Source: Streptomyces sp. V2I9
GTDB lineage: Bacteria > Actinomycetota > Actinomycetes > Streptomycetales > Streptomycetaceae
Length of the DNA stretch: 64,000 nucleotides
Direction: 5' to 3'
NCBI RefSeq assembly: GCF_030817475.1
Contig: NZ_JAUSZJ010000002.1
Coordinates: 4,168,626 to 4,232,625 of the forward strand
The notes beneath the pieces are model-generated. The model was not told the origin of the DNA, ran no database searches, and was given only the letters and a program-made list of their open reading frames with translations. The position numbers and the translations under genes are program-made. Shown here piece by piece: positions 1 to 8,301 of the stretch (the first letter of the stretch is position 1; each line of letters opens with the position of its first letter).

Positions 1-434
1 AACCGCGCCGCCCAGGTCGTGGCCGACCGGAGCCGCTCGACCAGCTCGACGCCGAGTGCTCCGAGGAGTTGGCCGAGGGGGACCAGCCGGTGGGCGAGCT
101 CGGCGGCGGGTATTCCGTAGACGGCCCGCGCCCCGAGCGGAGTCAGCGCCACCTGAACACCGTGCTGGCGTCCGTCGTGGTGCAGCGCGACGGACCGGCA
201 CATCAGACCGCCGGCCACGCTGCCGAACCGGGTCACCGGTGACCCGTCGTCAACACCCGCCGCCAACTCCACAGGGTCCGACAGGCTGATCACCGCGGTG
301 AGCGCGCGGCTCGGCGGACCGCAGTGCACCCCCGCCGGGAGCCCGCGGAGGTCGAAGCCCACGTACGTGTCGACGTACGGCCGCAGGGCGGGCGCCGGAC
401 GGGCGCTGATCCCGGTGGCCGTGTGGTCCTCCAT
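1..434 (-). CDS. AraC-type regulator, N-terminal part (cut by window edge)
   Basis: An open frame runs from ATG at 434 to the left edge without a stop, so only the first 144 residues are seen. The text matches the N-terminal domain of a common Streptomyces AraC-like regulator family: a 'LRPYVDTYVGFDLRGLP' opening, then 'HCGPPSRALTAVISL', 'SVAGGLMCRSVALHHDG' and 'VQVALTPLGARAVYGIP'. The AraC helix-turn-helix would lie beyond the edge. In this family the N-terminal domain probably senses a small ligand, which is unknown here. It diverges from the carboxypeptidase gene at 749. The assignment rests on recalled motif similarity, and no DNA-binding domain is visible. Confidence 0.7.
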   Translation of the reverse strand, partial: MEDHTATGISARPAPALRPYVDTYVGFDLRGLPAGVHCGPPSRALTAVISLSDPVELAAGVDDGSPVTRFGSVAGGLMCRSVALHHDGRQHGVQVALTPLGARAVYGIPAAELAHRLVPLGQLLGALGVELVERLRSATTWAAR

Positions 435-482
435 TTCGTGAGTGTACGAGCCGCCCGGCCCGGAGAGACCGTCACCTGTTCT

Positions 483-592
483 CGTACGGCCGCCGCCCGC
501 TTCCGTACGGCTGCCCCCTGTTCTCGTACGGCCGTCACCTGTTCTCGTACGGCCGCCACCCGCTCCCGTACGGCCGCCACCGTTCTCGTACA
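483..592. repeat. 21-bp tandem repeat carrying CGTACG palindromes
   Basis: Six copies of a degenerate unit (consensus TTCTCGTACGGCCGCCACC plus two bases) place CGTACG at 483, 504, 525, 546 and 567. The sequence CGTACA follows at 587. The first five copies are spaced exactly 21 bp, two DNA helical turns. The array lies between the divergent AraC-type gene and the M14 peptidase gene. On the minus strand the same repeat reads as a heptad-like peptide series (AVREQVT-type), but no credible start or gene supports translation. Confidence 0.75.
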
Positions 593-748
593 GCTCCGGC
601 CGACGCGTGCGCAGCGCCGAACGGCGACGGCGGTGCGCGGGAGGGGCCGTGGCCGGAATGGTTGCCTTGACCTGACCATGACATCGCAGGACTCTGGGTC
701 CGTCGCACAGCTCCACCCCCCACCCCGACGGACCCAGGAGATGCCAGC

Positions 749-2116
749 ATGCGACTCGTCACTCCACGGACGATCCGGCCGAGAACCCGGCCGGCGAAGT
801 CCCGCCGCACCGCCGCCCTCGCCGTCCTGCTCGCCCTCGGCCTCGCCGCTCCCGCCACCACCGTGGCGACCGCCGGGCCCTCGGCCCCCGACGCGGCCGT
901 CGCGGCGGACGAACGGACACTCCAGTACGAGATACCCGGACGCACCACCCCCGCCGCCCGCACCGACATCGCCCGCGCGGGTGTCTCGATCGACGAGGTC
1001 CACGACCACGGCGTCGTGATCACCGCGGACGCGGCCCAGGCCCGCAAGCTCCGGGCGCGCGGCCACACCCTGGAGGCCCTGCCCGCGCCCGTCGCCGAGC
1101 CGCACGCGGCGGACGGCGTGGGCGTGCTCGACTTCCCGCCCGCCGACTCCCGCTACCACAACTACGCCGAGATGAACGCGGCGATCGACGCCCGCATCGC
1201 GGCGAACCCCTCGATCATGAGCAAGCGCGTCATCGGCAAGACGTACCAGGGCCGGGACGTCATCGCGGTCAAGGTCAGCGACAACGTCGCCACCGACGAG
1301 GCCGAGCCCGAGGTCCTGTTCACCGCCCACCAGCACGCCCGTGAGCACCTGACGGTCGAGATGGCGCTCTACCTGCTGCGCGAGCTGGGCCAGGGCTACG
1401 GCTCCGACTCCCGGATCAAGCAGGCGGTCGACGGCCGCGAGCTGTGGATCGTGCCGGACATGAACCCGGACGGCGGCGAGTACGACATCGCCTCGGGCTC
1501 GTACCGCAGCTGGCGCAAGAACCGGCAGCCCAACTCCGGCTCCACCGCGGTCGGCACCGACCTCAACCGCAACTGGGCCTACAAGTGGGGCTGCTGCGGC
1601 GGCTCCTCCTCCAGCCCCTCCTCGGAGACGTACCGGGGCACGGCCGCCGAGTCCGCGCCCGAGACGAGGATCGTGGCCGACTTCGTGCGCAGCCGGGTCA
1701 TCGGCGGGAAGCAGCAGATCACGGCGGCCATCGACTTCCACACGTACAGCGAACTGGTGCTGTGGCCCTTCGGCTACACGTACAACGACACCGCCCCCGG
1801 CATGACCGCCGACGACCGCAACGCCTTCGCGGCGGTCGGCAAGAAGATGGCGGCGAGCAACGGGTACACCGCCGAACAGTCCAGCGACCTGTACATCACC
1901 GACGGATCGATCGACGACTGGCTGTGGGGATCGCAGAAGATCTTCGGCTACACCTTCGAGATGTACCCGCGCTCGTCCACCGGCGGCGGCTTCTACCCGC
2001 CCGACGAGGTCATCGAGCGCGAGACCTCCCGCAACCGGGACGCGGTGCTGCAACTGATCGAGAACGCGGACTGCATGTACCGGTCCATCGGCAAGGAGGC
2101 GCAGTACTGCTCCTGA
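749..2116 (+). CDS. Secreted M14 zinc carboxypeptidase
   Basis: A 455-residue extracellular metallocarboxypeptidase that would remove C-terminal residues from peptides. The N-terminus (residues 1-42) is an Arg-rich signal peptide with a hydrophobic core ending near ATAGPSA, and a propeptide-like segment precedes the catalytic domain, which starts near residue 135. Zinc ligands are H196 and E199 in 'HQHAREH' and H331 in 'DFHTYSE'. The general base/acid Glu is E404 in 'YTFEMYP'. 'DLNRNW' (substrate Arg/Asn) and a 'WGCCGG' disulphide-type loop typical of bacterial carboxypeptidase T relatives are present. The start has an AGGAG Shine-Dalgarno at 736-740. It is monocistronic, and degenerate repeats begin at its stop codon. 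Confidence 0.93.
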   Translation: MRLVTPRTIRPRTRPAKSRRTAALAVLLALGLAAPATTVATAGPSAPDAAVAADERTLQYEIPGRTTPAARTDIARAGVSIDEVHDHGVVITADAAQARKLRARGHTLEALPAPVAEPHAADGVGVLDFPPADSRYHNYAEMNAAIDARIAANPSIMSKRVIGKTYQGRDVIAVKVSDNVATDEAEPEVLFTAHQHAREHLTVEMALYLLRELGQGYGSDSRIKQAVDGRELWIVPDMNPDGGEYDIASGSYRSWRKNRQPNSGSTAVGTDLNRNWAYKWGCCGGSSSSPSSETYRGTAAESAPETRIVADFVRSRVIGGKQQITAAIDFHTYSELVLWPFGYTYNDTAPGMTADDRNAFAAVGKKMAASNGYTAEQSSDLYITDGSIDDWLWGSQKIFGYTFEMYPRSSTGGGFYPPDEVIERETSRNRDAVLQLIENADCMYRSIGKEAQYCS

Positions 2117-2228
2117 CGGGGCGAGCCCGCTGCCCCCGACCGGGTGAGCCACTGCTCGTGACGGTGTGAGCCGCTGCTCCTGGCCGGCCGATCCACTGTT
2201 TCTGACCGGGCGAGCCCGACGCCGCTCC
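2115..2228. repeat. Degenerate 22-bp tandem repeat after the carboxypeptidase
   Basis: About five copies of a unit resembling GACCGGGTGAGCCACTGCTC begin at 2115, 2138, 2160, 2182 and 2204. The first is 23 bp and the next three are 22 bp. The first copy overlaps the last two bases of the carboxypeptidase stop codon. No perfect hairpin is formed. The array looks like a minisatellite in the 3' flank. Confidence 0.65.
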
Positions 2229-2299
2229 GGTGCGGGACCCGAACGGGCCCGCACCGGAGCCGGGCCGTGCGCCTGCCGGAGGCCGTACCCGTACCGGGC

Positions 2300-2563
2300 T
2301 CAGGTCACGTCGTGGATGCCGTGCTCGCCGGCTGCCGCGTCCTTCTCCGCCCGGTGCCGCCGCTCGGCGTCCTCGACCGCACCCCGGGTGCGCGCACGAT
2401 CGAGGTGGCGGCCGAGGAGTGCCGCCCGATCCGGGGCCTCGTCGTCCGTACCGATGGGCCTGACCGACGGGCTCGGCCTCCCTGCCCTGCGCGACGCGTC
2501 CGCTGAAACACCTGCGAAGCACCGCAGGCACCGACATTCTCCCGCATTCCTCCCGCGAGTCAC
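2300..2563 (-). CDS. Possible small conserved protein upstream of glmS
   Basis: A frame of up to 87 codons on the minus strand ends at 2300. Its last 50 or so codons have strong G/C third-position bias and encode a hydrophilic, charged segment including 'TDDEAPDRAALLGRHLDRAR' and 'VEDAERRHRAEKDAA'. That is unlike the Arg/Pro/Gly-rich readings of the other frames here. The start is uncertain: the only in-frame start upstream is GTG at 2563, which would overlap the glmS promoter, and the segment before residue 30 is Cys/Arg-rich and less convincing. Function unknown. It could be a chance frame or have a shorter unrecognised start. Confidence 0.35.
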   Translation of the reverse strand: MTRGRNAGECRCLRCFAGVSADASRRAGRPSPSVRPIGTDDEAPDRAALLGRHLDRARTRGAVEDAERRHRAEKDAAAGEHGIHDVT

Positions 2564-2572
2564 TTCCGGCCT

Positions 2573-2578
2573 TAGGGT
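2573..2578 (+). promoter_or_regulatory. glmS -10 box, leaderless transcript likely
   Basis: TAGGGT lies six bases upstream of the glmS ATG at 2585, and no Shine-Dalgarno sequence lies between. This TANNNT-to-start spacing is the actinobacterial leaderless signature, with transcription starting at or next to the A of ATG. No good -35 hexamer is visible. Confidence 0.5.
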
Positions 2579-2584
2579 GACGAT

Positions 2585-4432
2585 ATGTGCGGAATCGTGG
2601 GTTATGTCGGTGGACAGTCGGCGCAGGACGTCGTCGTCGCGGGACTCAAGCGCCTCGAATACCGGGGCTACGACTCGGCGGGCGTCGCCGTGCTCGCGGA
2701 CGGTGGGCTCGCCGCCGCGAAGAAGGCGGGCAAGCTCGTCAATCTGGAGAAGGAGCTGGGTGACCGGCCGCTGCCGGCCGGGCGTACCGGCATCGGGCAC
2801 ACCCGGTGGGCCACGCACGGCGCGCCCACCGACGTCAACGCCCACCCGCATCTGGACAACGCGGGCCGGGTCGCCGTCGTGCACAACGGGATCATCGAGA
2901 ACTTCGCGGCCCTGCGCCGCGAGCTGACCGGGCGCGGCCACGCCCTGGAGTCCGAGACGGACACCGAGGTCGTCGCCCACCTCCTGGCCGAGGCGTTCTC
3001 GGCGGGCGGGGACCTGGCGGACGCGATGCGGCAGGTGTGCCGCCGGCTGGAGGGGGCCTTCACCCTCGTCGCCGTGCACGCGGACCAGCCGGACGTGGTG
3101 GTCGGCGCCCGGCGCAACTCCCCGCTCGTCGTGGGCGTCGGACAGGACGAGTGGTTCCTCGCCTCCGACGTCGCCGCCTTCATCGCGCACACCCGCGACG
3201 CGATCGAGCTGGGCCAGGACCAGGTCGTCGAGCTGAGCCGCGAGGGTGTCGTCGTCACCGGGTTCGACGGACAGCTCGCGGAGGTCCGCGCGTACCACGT
3301 GGACTGGGACGCCTCCGCCGCCGAGAAGGGCGGCTACGGCTCCTTCATGCTCAAGGAGATCGCCGACCAGCCCCGAGCCGTCGCCGACACCCTCCTCGGC
3401 CGGGTCGACGGCGAGGGGCTGCTCCACCTCGACGAGGTGCGCATCCCGGCCACCGAGCTGCGGGAGGTCGACAAGGTCGTCATCGTCGCCTGCGGCACCG
3501 CGTTCCACGCCGGGATGATCGCCAAGTACGCCATCGAGCACTGGACCCGGCTGCCCTGCGAGACCGAGCTGGCCAGCGAGTTCCGCTACCGCGACCCGAT
3601 CCTCGACCAGCGCACCCTGGTCGTCGCCATCTCCCAGTCCGGCGAGACCATGGACACCCTGATGGCCGTGCGGCACGCCCGCGAACAGGGCGCGAAGGTC
3701 CTCGCCATCTGCAACACCAACGGTTCGACCATCCCCCGCGAATCCGACGCCGTCCTCTACACCCACGCCGGGCCCGAGGTCGCCGTCGCCTCCACCAAGG
3801 CGTTCCTCACCCAGCTCGTCGCCTGCTACCTCGTCGCGCTCTACCTCGGCCAGGTGCGCGGCACCAAGTGGGGCGACGAGATCCGCACGGTGGTGCGCCA
3901 GCTCGCGGACGTGCCCCGCGAGGTGGACCGCGTCCTGGAGACGATGGAGCCCGTACGGGAGCTGGCCCGGTCCCTCGCCCACCACGACACCGTCCTGTTC
4001 GTCGGGCGGCACGTCGGCTATCCGGTCGCCCTCGAAGGCGCGCTCAAGCTCAAGGAACTCGCCTACATGCACGCCGAGGGCTTCGCGGCCGGCGAGCTGA
4101 AGCACGGGCCGATCGCGCTCATCGAGGAAGGGCTGCCCGTCGTCGTCATCGTCCCCTCACCGCGCGGGCGTTCGGTCCTCCACGACAAGATCGTCTCCAA
4201 CATCCAGGAGATCCGGGCGCGGGGCGCGCGCACCATCGTCGTCGCCGAGGAGGGCGACGAGGCCGTCGTCCCCTACGCCGACCACCTCATCACCGTCCCC
4301 GCAACGCCTACGCTGCTCCAGCCGCTGGTCGCCACCGTGCCGCTCCAGGTCTTCGCCTGCGAGCTCGCGACGGCCCGTGGCAACGAGGTGGACCAGCCGC
4401 GCAATCTGGCGAAGTCCGTGACCGTGGAGTGA
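2585..4432 (+). CDS. glmS: Glutamine--fructose-6-phosphate aminotransferase
   Basis: GlmS makes glucosamine-6-phosphate from fructose-6-phosphate and glutamine, the first committed step to UDP-GlcNAc for peptidoglycan. It has 615 residues, normal for the family. Met1 is followed by Cys2 (MCGIVGYVG), the N-terminal glutaminase nucleophile exposed after Met removal. 'RYGYDSAG'-type and 'THGAPTDVNAHP' motifs follow in the Ntn amidotransferase domain. Two SIS domains follow, the first with 'SQSGETMDT' (S350 onward) binding the sugar phosphate, and the C-terminus is 'NLAKSVTVE'. acpS follows after 45 bp. Translation is probably leaderless from the TAGGGT promoter. The assignment is very secure. 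Confidence 0.98.
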   Translation: MCGIVGYVGGQSAQDVVVAGLKRLEYRGYDSAGVAVLADGGLAAAKKAGKLVNLEKELGDRPLPAGRTGIGHTRWATHGAPTDVNAHPHLDNAGRVAVVHNGIIENFAALRRELTGRGHALESETDTEVVAHLLAEAFSAGGDLADAMRQVCRRLEGAFTLVAVHADQPDVVVGARRNSPLVVGVGQDEWFLASDVAAFIAHTRDAIELGQDQVVELSREGVVVTGFDGQLAEVRAYHVDWDASAAEKGGYGSFMLKEIADQPRAVADTLLGRVDGEGLLHLDEVRIPATELREVDKVVIVACGTAFHAGMIAKYAIEHWTRLPCETELASEFRYRDPILDQRTLVVAISQSGETMDTLMAVRHAREQGAKVLAICNTNGSTIPRESDAVLYTHAGPEVAVASTKAFLTQLVACYLVALYLGQVRGTKWGDEIRTVVRQLADVPREVDRVLETMEPVRELARSLAHHDTVLFVGRHVGYPVALEGALKLKELAYMHAEGFAAGELKHGPIALIEEGLPVVVIVPSPRGRSVLHDKIVSNIQEIRARGARTIVVAEEGDEAVVPYADHLITVPATPTLLQPLVATVPLQVFACELATARGNEVDQPRNLAKSVTVE

Positions 4433-4477
4433 GCCGGGGCGCGTGCCCCGCGTGATGGGGATGGCGAGGGTGGGTTC

Positions 4478-4846
4478 GTGATCATCGGAGTCGGAATCGA
4501 CGTGGCCGAGATCGAGCGGTTCGGGGCGGCGCTGGAGCGTACGCCCCAGTTGGCCGACCGGCTCTTCGTCGCCGGTGAACTGACGCTGCCGAGCGGCGAG
4601 CGGCGCGGGGTCGCCTCGCTCGCCGCCCGGTTCGCGGCGAAGGAGGCGCTGGCCAAGGCGCTCGGCGCGCCGGGCGGACTGCTGTGGAGCGACGCCGAGG
4701 TCTGGGTCGAGGAGAGCGGGCGGCCCCGGCTGCGGGTGACCGGCACGGTCGCCGCCCGCGCCGCCGAACTGGGCGTACGCGGCTGGCACGTCTCGCTCAG
4801 CCATGACGCGGGGGTGGCGTCGGCGGTGGTCATCGCGGAGGGGTGA
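4478..4846 (+). CDS. acpS: Holo-[acyl-carrier-protein] synthase
   Basis: AcpS transfers 4'-phosphopantetheine from CoA to the serine of acyl carrier proteins, activating fatty-acid and some polyketide ACPs. The 122 residues match the family length. Mg-binding 'GVGIDVAEIERF' (D8 region) and the 'RFAAKEALAKALG' motif with the conserved KEA core are both present. The GTG start at 4478 is preceded by a GAGGGTGGG ribosome site. It lies 45 bp after glmS and in the nnr-alr neighbourhood, the usual Streptomyces arrangement. Confidence 0.96.
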   Translation: MIIGVGIDVAEIERFGAALERTPQLADRLFVAGELTLPSGERRGVASLAARFAAKEALAKALGAPGGLLWSDAEVWVEESGRPRLRVTGTVAARAAELGVRGWHVSLSHDAGVASAVVIAEG

Positions 4847-4897
4847 GCGCCGGGGCGGGCCCTCCGGGGTGTGCGCGGCGCGGTGCGGTGCGTTCCC

Positions 4898-4972
4898 GGC
4901 GGGTCCCGTCGTGTGGGGTGTGGGGTGAGTCCGGGGCGGGTCCCGTCGTGCGGTGCGGGGTGAGTCCGGGCG
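4898..4972. repeat. Two-copy 37-bp tandem repeat between acpS and nnr
   Basis: The segment beginning GGCGGGTCCCGTCGTG at 4898 recurs at 4935, and both copies continue into a GGGGTGAGTCCGG end. The repeat occupies much of the 250-bp gap between acpS and nnr. Apart from the nnr ribosome site at 5083-5088 I see no other feature in that gap. Confidence 0.6.
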
Positions 4973-5096
4973 GGCTCTCGTGGTGGTGGCGCGGTGCGTC
5001 CGGGAAGGCCCGCCGGGGGCGCGGCGGGGTGACCGACCCGGCCGCCACGCGCCGTGAGGCTGGCGTCCGCCCGCGTGATCGCGGAGGGTGGGACCC

Positions 5097-6546
5097 ATGC
5101 GACGTGCCTACAGCGTGGAGACCGTACGGGCCGCCGAGGCCGCCCTCATGCAGCGTCTGCCGGAGGGCGCGCTGATGCAGCGCGCCGCCGCCGGGCTCGC
5201 CGTGGCCTGCGGCGATCTGCTGCGGCGCAACGGCCGGGTGTACGGGGCACGGGTCCTGCTCCTCGTCGGCAGCGGCGACAACGGCGGCGACGCGCTTCAC
5301 GCGGGCGCCCGCCTCGCCCGCCGGGGCGCGGGCGTCCGGGCCCTGCTGCTCGCCCCCGACCGGGCCCACCCCGGCGGCCTCGCCCGCGCTGCTGGCGGCA
5401 GGGGGACAGGTCGTGGACGGGCCGGACGGGCTCGGGGTGCTCGACCTCGTCGTGGACGGCATCACCGGGATCGGCGGGCGCGGGGGGCTGCGGCCGGACG
5501 CCGCCGAACTGCTGCACACCGTGACCCGCGACCGCACCCCGGTGCTCTCCGTGGACCTGCCGAGCGGGGTGGAGGCCGACACCGGGGAGGTGCACGGCGA
5601 CGCGGTCCGCGCCGACGCGACCGTCACCTTCGGCACCTACAAGCCCGGCCTCCTCATCGATCCGGCCGCCGAACACGCCGGGGCCCTGCGGCTGGTGGAC
5701 ATCGGGATCGGCCCGGAGCTGCCCGAGCCGCCGGACCTGGAGGCGCTCCAGTACGCGGACGTGGCGGCGCTCCTGCCGGTGCCCGGCGCGGAGAGCGACA
5801 AGTACCGGCGCGGGGTCGTCGGCGTCGTCGCCGGGTCCGAGCGCTATCCGGGCGCGGCCGTCCTCGCGGTCGCGGGCGCGCTGCACGGAGGCGCCGGCGC
5901 GGTGCGGTACGTCGGACCGGGCGCGGACGCGGTGATCGCCCGGTTCCCCGAGACGCTGGTGCACGCCGGACCGCCCTCGCAGGCGGGGCGCGTACAGGCG
6001 TGGGTGGTCGGGCCCGGCCTCGGTGACGGCAGGGACGCGGCGGCGGCCGTCGCCGACGTGCTGGCCGCCGACGTCCCCGTCCTGGTCGACGCGGACGGGC
6101 TGCACCTGCTGGACACGGAGACCGTGCGGACCCGGACCGCCCCCACCGTCCTCACCCCGCACGCGGGCGAGGCCGCCGCCCTCCTCGGCGCGGCCCGCGA
6201 CGAGGTCGAGAGCGGGCGGCTCGCCGCCGTCCGCGAACTGGCCGCCCGCTACCGCGCCACCGTGCTGCTCAAGGGCTCCACGACCCTGATCGCGGAGGCC
6301 CGCGACACCCCCGTACGGGTCAACCCGACCGGTACCTCCTGGCTGGCCACGGCGGGCAGCGGCGATGTGCTCTCCGGGCTGACGGGGTCCCTGCTCGCGG
6401 CCGGCCTCGCCCCGCGCGACGCCGCGTCCGTGGGCGCGTACCTGCACGGGCTCGCCGCCCGGCACGGCTCGGACGGGGCCCCGGTCTCCGCGCAGGACGT
6501 CGCGGCCGGCATCCCGGCCGCCTGGCGCGACGTGCGGGCGGGCTGA
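5097..6546 (+). pseudogene. nnr: Bifunctional NAD(P)HX epimerase/dehydratase, frameshifted
   Basis: Nnr repairs hydrated NAD(P)H: an N-terminal YjeF_N epimerase and a C-terminal ribokinase-like ADP-dependent dehydratase. The epimerase part begins at ATG 5097 (GGAGGG at 5083-5088) and carries 'GSGDNGGDALHAGARLARRG'. After 'HPGGLA' near 5384 the frame runs into an Arg-rich nonsense reading. The correct continuation 'ALLAAGGQVVDG' is in the +1 frame from 5386. One extra C in the CCC run at 5383-5385 (or a two-base loss) explains this exactly. The second frame stays open to 6546 with the dehydratase motif 'GSGDVLSGLTGSLLAAG' (catalytic Asp codon at 6364). Either a true mutation or an assembly error is possible. 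Both halves otherwise look intact. Confidence 0.88.
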
Positions 6547-6606
6547 ACCGGAGGGAGAGTGGAAGGCCCGCAGGGACGCGGCGGGGCGGGCGAGGAAGGG
6601 CGGCCG

Positions 6607-6666
6607 GACATGGCGCGTGGCAGCGACCCCGTACGCGACATGGCGCGTGGCAGCGACCCCGTACGC
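6607..6666. repeat. Perfect 30-bp direct duplication at a gene start
   Basis: Positions 6607-6636 and 6637-6666 are identical (unit begins GACATGGCGCGTGGCAGCG). The duplication is in frame, repeats a possible ATG start, and encodes DMARGSDPVR twice at the N-terminus of the DUF488 protein. Confidence 0.95.
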
Positions 6667-7026
6667 GTGCGCAGGGCGTACGACCCCGTCGAGGACGACG
6701 ACGGCACGCGGGTGCTGGTGGACCGGCTCTGGCCCCGCGGCGTCTCCAAGGAGCGGGCCGACATCGACCTGTGGCTGAAGGACGTCACGCCCTCGGACGA
6801 GCTGCGCTCCTGGTACCACCACGACCGTGAGGACCGGCACGACGCGTTCGTCGAGCGCTACCGCGCCGAACTGGACGACGCGACGCACGCGGAGGCGGTC
6901 GGCCGGCTCGTGGACCTGGTGCGCAAGGGCGGCCCGGTCACGCTCGTCACCGCGGCCAAGGACGTCCCCGACAGCCATGTCCCGGTCCTGCTCGACCACC
7001 TGAAGCATGTGATGAAACGTACATAG
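6610..7026 (+). CDS. DUF488 family protein
   Basis: A small soluble protein of the DUF488 family, whose biochemical role is not settled. The family core is clear: 'GTRVLVDRLWPRGVSKERA', 'DLWLKDVTPSDELRSWYHHD' and 'GPVTLVTAAKDVPDSH' with the C-terminal 'LLDHLKHV'. Three starts are possible: GTG 6559 (12 bp after nnr, SD GGAGGG close to it), ATG 6610 (SD GAGGAAGG further upstream) and ATG 6640. The last two are copies created by the exact 30-bp duplication. I chose 6610 (138 residues). It sits between nnr and alr and is probably co-transcribed with nnr. Confidence 0.85.
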   Translation: MARGSDPVRDMARGSDPVRVRRAYDPVEDDDGTRVLVDRLWPRGVSKERADIDLWLKDVTPSDELRSWYHHDREDRHDAFVERYRAELDDATHAEAVGRLVDLVRKGGPVTLVTAAKDVPDSHVPVLLDHLKHVMKRT

Positions 7027-7086
7027 GCCCGGATATCGGCGTGCGCTGCCCGAGAGGCCGCCGACGCCTCTGAGAGACTGGGCGCG

Positions 7087-8301
7087 ATGAACGAGACAGC
7101 GTCCCTGAGAGCCCGTGCCGAGATCGACCTCGCCGCGCTGCGCGCCAACGTGCGTGTCCTGCGCGAGCGGGCGGCCGGGGCGCAGCTCATGGCCGTGGTG
7201 AAGTCCGACGGATACGGGCACGGGGCGGTGCCCTGTGCCAGGGCCGCGCGGGAGGCCGGGGCGGCCTGGCTCGGCACCGCCACCCCGCAGGAGGCGTTCG
7301 CCCTGCGCGCGGCCGGGCTCGACGGCCGGATCATGTGCTGGCTGTGGACGCCGGGCGGGCCCTGGCGCGAGGCGATCGACGCCGACATCGACGTGTCGGT
7401 CAGCGGTATGTGGGCGCTGCGCGAGGCCGTCGCGGCAGCCGGAGCGGCGGGCCGCGCGGCCCGTGTCCAGCTCAAGGCCGACACCGGGCTCGGCCGGAAC
7501 GGCTGCCAGCCCGCCGACTGGCCGGAGCTGGTCACCGAGGCGCTGGCCGCCGAGCGGGCCGGACACGTCCGGATCACCGGACTCTGGTCCCACTTCGCCT
7601 GCGCCGACGAGCCCGGCCACCCCTCGATCGCCGCCCAGCTCGACGTCTTCCGCGCGATGGTGGCGTACGCGGAGAAGGAGGGCGTGGAGCCCGAGGTGCG
7701 GCACATCGCCAACTCCCCGGCCACGCTCACGGTCCCCGAGGCCCACTTCGACCTCGTCCGGACCGGCATCGCCATGTACGGCATCTCGCCCGCCCCCGAG
7801 CTGGGCGTCCCCGCCGACTTCGGGCTGCGCCCGGTGATGACGCTCGCCGCCTCCGTCGCCCTGGTCAAGGACGCCCCCGCCGGCCACGGCGTCAGCTACG
7901 GCCACCACTACACGACGCCCGCCGGGACGACCCTCGGCCTGGTCCCGGTCGGCTACGCGGACGGCGTCCCGCGCCACGCGTCGGGCCGGGGCCCCGTCCT
8001 GATCGGCGGGAAGGTGCGCACGGTCGCGGGCCGCGTCGCCATGGACCAGTTCGTCGTCGACCTCGACGGCGACCGGCCCGAGGCGGGCGCGGAAGCGGTG
8101 CTGTTCGGACCGGGCGACCGGGGGGAGCCGACCGCACAGGACTGGGCGGAGGCCGCCGACACCATCGCGTACGAGATCGTCACCCGCATCGGGGCCCGCG
8201 TGCCGAGGGTGTACGTGCACGAGGCGGCCGGGCCGGGCGTTCCGCCCCGAACGGTCGCCCCGTTCCGGGCGACCGGGGCGACCGAGGGCGTGGCGCGGTG
8301 A
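7087..8301 (+). CDS. alr: Alanine racemase
   Basis: A PLP enzyme interconverting L- and D-alanine for peptidoglycan. It has 404 residues. The PLP-binding Lys is K39 in 'MAVVKSDGYGHG', and the second catalytic base is Y271 in 'GVSYGHHYTT'. 'HIANSPATL' and 'RTGIAMYG' are also family motifs. The fold is an N-terminal alpha/beta barrel and a C-terminal beta domain ending near 'ITRIGARVPRVYV'. The start has no clear Shine-Dalgarno, and a GAGACT element lies seven bases upstream, so it may be leaderless. The TGA stop overlaps the next GTG start by four bases. Confidence 0.97.
   Translation: MNETASLRARAEIDLAALRANVRVLRERAAGAQLMAVVKSDGYGHGAVPCARAAREAGAAWLGTATPQEAFALRAAGLDGRIMCWLWTPGGPWREAIDADIDVSVSGMWALREAVAAAGAAGRAARVQLKADTGLGRNGCQPADWPELVTEALAAERAGHVRITGLWSHFACADEPGHPSIAAQLDVFRAMVAYAEKEGVEPEVRHIANSPATLTVPEAHFDLVRTGIAMYGISPAPELGVPADFGLRPVMTLAASVALVKDAPAGHGVSYGHHYTTPAGTTLGLVPVGYADGVPRHASGRGPVLIGGKVRTVAGRVAMDQFVVDLDGDRPEAGAEAVLFGPGDRGEPTAQDWAEAADTIAYEIVTRIGARVPRVYVHEAAGPGVPPRTVAPFRATGATEGVAR

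Noticed and set aside
290..2254. 654-codon minus-strand frame through the carboxypeptidase, including heptad-like AVREQ repeats
   Set aside because: Antisense to a gene with intact catalytic motifs. The heptad pattern derives from the 21-bp DNA repeat.
2305..2547. 80-codon minus-strand ORF starting at 2547
   Set aside because: Arg/Ser/Thr-rich, poor codon bias, ribosome site too close to ATG; the neighbouring frame has the better coding signature.
5146..8220. 1024-codon minus-strand frame antisense to nnr and alr
   Set aside because: No recognisable domain; a consequence of GC-biased codons in the opposite strand.
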